From Burkholderiales bacterium (GTDB taxonomy: Bacteria; Pseudomonadota; Gammaproteobacteria; Burkholderiales; Burkholderiaceae_E), in the NCBI GenBank assembly GCA_020348765.1, contig CP070753.1, positions 1,649,416 to 1,655,240 on the forward strand: a DNA stretch of 5,825 nucleotides, in the 5' to 3' direction. Every line of letters starts with the position of its first letter. Position 1 is the first letter of the stretch. Positions 4,732 to 5,825 of the stretch are shown here, piece by piece. Below the pieces are notes generated by a model. That model did not search any database. It was given only the letters and a program-made list of their open reading frames with translations, and was not told where the DNA came from. Made by a program: the position numbers and the translations under genes.

Positions 4732-5787
4732 GTGGGTCCGTTGAACAATTCCCAGGCGCGCCGCACGCCGCGCCGTTTCCGTCGCACAAGGGTGCTGATC
4801 GTCGGCACCGGCGACGTCGGCGAGCGCCTCGCGGTCATGCTGCTCGCCCGAGGATGCCGGGTCGTTGCAATGGTCCGGCGTCCCGAGCGCGCCGCCTCGC
4901 TGGCCGGGGCGCTCGAGGCGGGGCTGACCACGGTCATCGGCGACCTCGATCGCCCTCGCAGCCTGCGCCGGGTCGCCAGCCTCGCGGACTGGGTCGTGCA
5001 TCTGGCGCCGCCGCCTTCGGACGGCGAGGACGACCCGCGCACGCGCGCACTGCTCGATGCGCTCGCCAGGCACCTGGCATCGTCCCGATGGCCGTATCAG
5101 GCGCCACGCTCGCGCTTCGCACGGCCGGCGCGCGCCGGCAGCGCCGCGATGCCGGGCCTGCGCCGATGGGCCGCGATGGGAGCACGCGCGCCACGGCAGA
5201 CGGCCCGTTTCCCGCGTCGCATCGCGTACGTGAGCACCACCGGCGTGTATGGCGATCGCGGCGGCGACTGGGTCGACGAGGCCACGCCGGTCAGGCCCCA
5301 ATCGGCGCGGGCGCGGCGCCGGGTCGCGGCCGAGCGCCGCCTGCGCCAGGCCGCGCTGAGCGGGCTCGCGCACGCGTCGATTCTGCGCGCGCCGGGAATC
5401 TACGCGGCCGATCGCCTGCCGCTGGAACGCCTGCGCCGGCAGCTGCCGGCGCTAGCGCCCGACGAGGACGTGTACACCAATCACGTGCATGCCGACGATC
5501 TCGCGCGCAGCGCCTGGTTCGCGCTGTTGCGCGGCCGTCCGGCCCGGGTCTACAACGTGGTCGACCAGAGCGAGTTGCGCATGGGCGAGTACTTCGACCT
5601 GATCGCCGATCATTTCGGGCTGCCGCGGCCGCCGCGGCTCGAGCGAGCCCGGCTCGCCGAGCTGGTGTCGCCGATGATGCTATGCTTCATGTCCGAATCG
5701 CGGCGCGTGAGGGCACAGCGCGTGGCGCGCGAGCTGCGGATGCGACTGCGTTACCCGAGCGTGCTGGCCGCGCTCGATCGGGCGTGA
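4732..5787 (+). CDS. Epimerase-like SDR family NAD(P)-binding protein
   Basis: This 351-residue Rossmann-fold protein resembles the atypical extended SDR group annotated as NAD-dependent epimerase (YeeZ-like). The nucleotide site is VLIVGTGDVG (21-30, GxGxxG). DLDRPRSL (71-78) and the LAPPPSD strand end (91-97) follow, then AYVSTTGVYGD (165-175), SILRAPGIY (216-224), NHVHADDLA (250-258) and VYNVVDQSE (273-281). The usual YxxxK pair is absent: after TPVRP comes the Arg-rich SARARRRVAAE (191-201), as in YeeZ-type relatives. The substrate is therefore unknown and the catalysis uncertain. Residues 121-162 form an Arg/Ala-rich, low-complexity insertion before the YVSTTG strand. The start is the first GTG (4732), which leaves a basic 20-residue leader. 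A GTG at 4792 that begins right at the Rossmann strand is too close to it to be preferred. Neither has a Shine-Dalgarno. The gene is divergent from the reductase, with 14 bases between start codons. Confidence 0.85.
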   Translation: MGPLNNSQARRTPRRFRRTRVLIVGTGDVGERLAVMLLARGCRVVAMVRRPERAASLAGALEAGLTTVIGDLDRPRSLRRVASLADWVVHLAPPPSDGEDDPRTRALLDALARHLASSRWPYQAPRSRFARPARAGSAAMPGLRRWAAMGARAPRQTARFPRRIAYVSTTGVYGDRGGDWVDEATPVRPQSARARRRVAAERRLRQAALSGLAHASILRAPGIYAADRLPLERLRRQLPALAPDEDVYTNHVHADDLARSAWFALLRGRPARVYNVVDQSELRMGEYFDLIADHFGLPRPPRLERARLAELVSPMMLCFMSESRRVRAQRVARELRMRLRYPSVLAALDRA

Positions 5788-5825
5788 TACGCGCACGCCA
5801 GGCCGCGATCAGGTTCTTCTCCGGC

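Noticed and set aside
5788..5825. Possible end of a convergent gene at the right edge (the minus strand can be read as PEKNLIAAWRARI)
   Set aside because: Thirty-eight bases are too few to support a gene, and no stop codon or family could be tied to it.

Overview
The window is a stretch of a very GC-rich bacterial chromosome, most likely from a betaproteobacterium of the order Burkholderiales. The clues are an Lgt / LysR-type regulator / ilvD neighbourhood, a short-type IlvD, a small Trp-rich membrane protein of a kind I know from Burkholderiales, and a c551-like cytochrome with a divergently paired ferredoxin-type reductase and epimerase-like SDR further on. The assignment comes from protein motifs and gene order remembered from these families. 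No search was run.

Left part (1-883, minus strand): the first 108 codons of lgt (lipoprotein maturation) run off the left edge. Behind it is a decayed LysR-type regulator. Only the C-terminal half of the effector domain is recognisable, the helix-turn-helix half is absent, and a frameshift sits in a GC dinucleotide run. A perfect palindrome of LysR-operator type (783-797) and an AT-rich promoter island (808-833) survive between this remnant and ilvD.

Centre-left (884-2569, plus strand): ilvD, dihydroxy-acid dehydratase of branched-chain amino acid synthesis, is full length and has all its metal-site motifs. It is interrupted by one in-frame TAG at codon 300 (1781-1783). Two other genes in the window end in TAG, which argues that TAG is a normal stop here. 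The regulator and its presumed target therefore both carry lesions.

Centre (2570-3690): a GC-rich hairpin separates ilvD from a convergent 83-residue Trp-rich membrane protein. That gene is divergent from a small periplasmic cytochrome c. The roughly 320 bases after the cytochrome contain no protein gene but are full of structure. There is a possible three-way junction (3406-3468), then two adjacent hairpins whose loops carry CCUCC/CCUCCU, complementary to Shine-Dalgarno sequences, then a textbook Rho-independent terminator (3541-3569). Together these look like a small RNA, perhaps processed from the cytochrome 3' UTR. They are followed by five copies of a 19-bp tandem repeat (3594-3688) that runs into the stop codon of the next gene.

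Right part (3683-5787): a 2Fe-2S/FAD/NAD reductase (minus) and an NAD-binding epimerase-like SDR protein (plus) diverge from start codons only 14 bases apart, with no clear ribosome binding site on either side. The last 38 bases are too short to assign.

The two most interesting items are the amber-interrupted ilvD beside a broken regulator, and the candidate anti-Shine-Dalgarno small RNA with its neighbouring hairpin-forming repeat array. I see no defence system, mobile element, CRISPR array, tRNA or rRNA.
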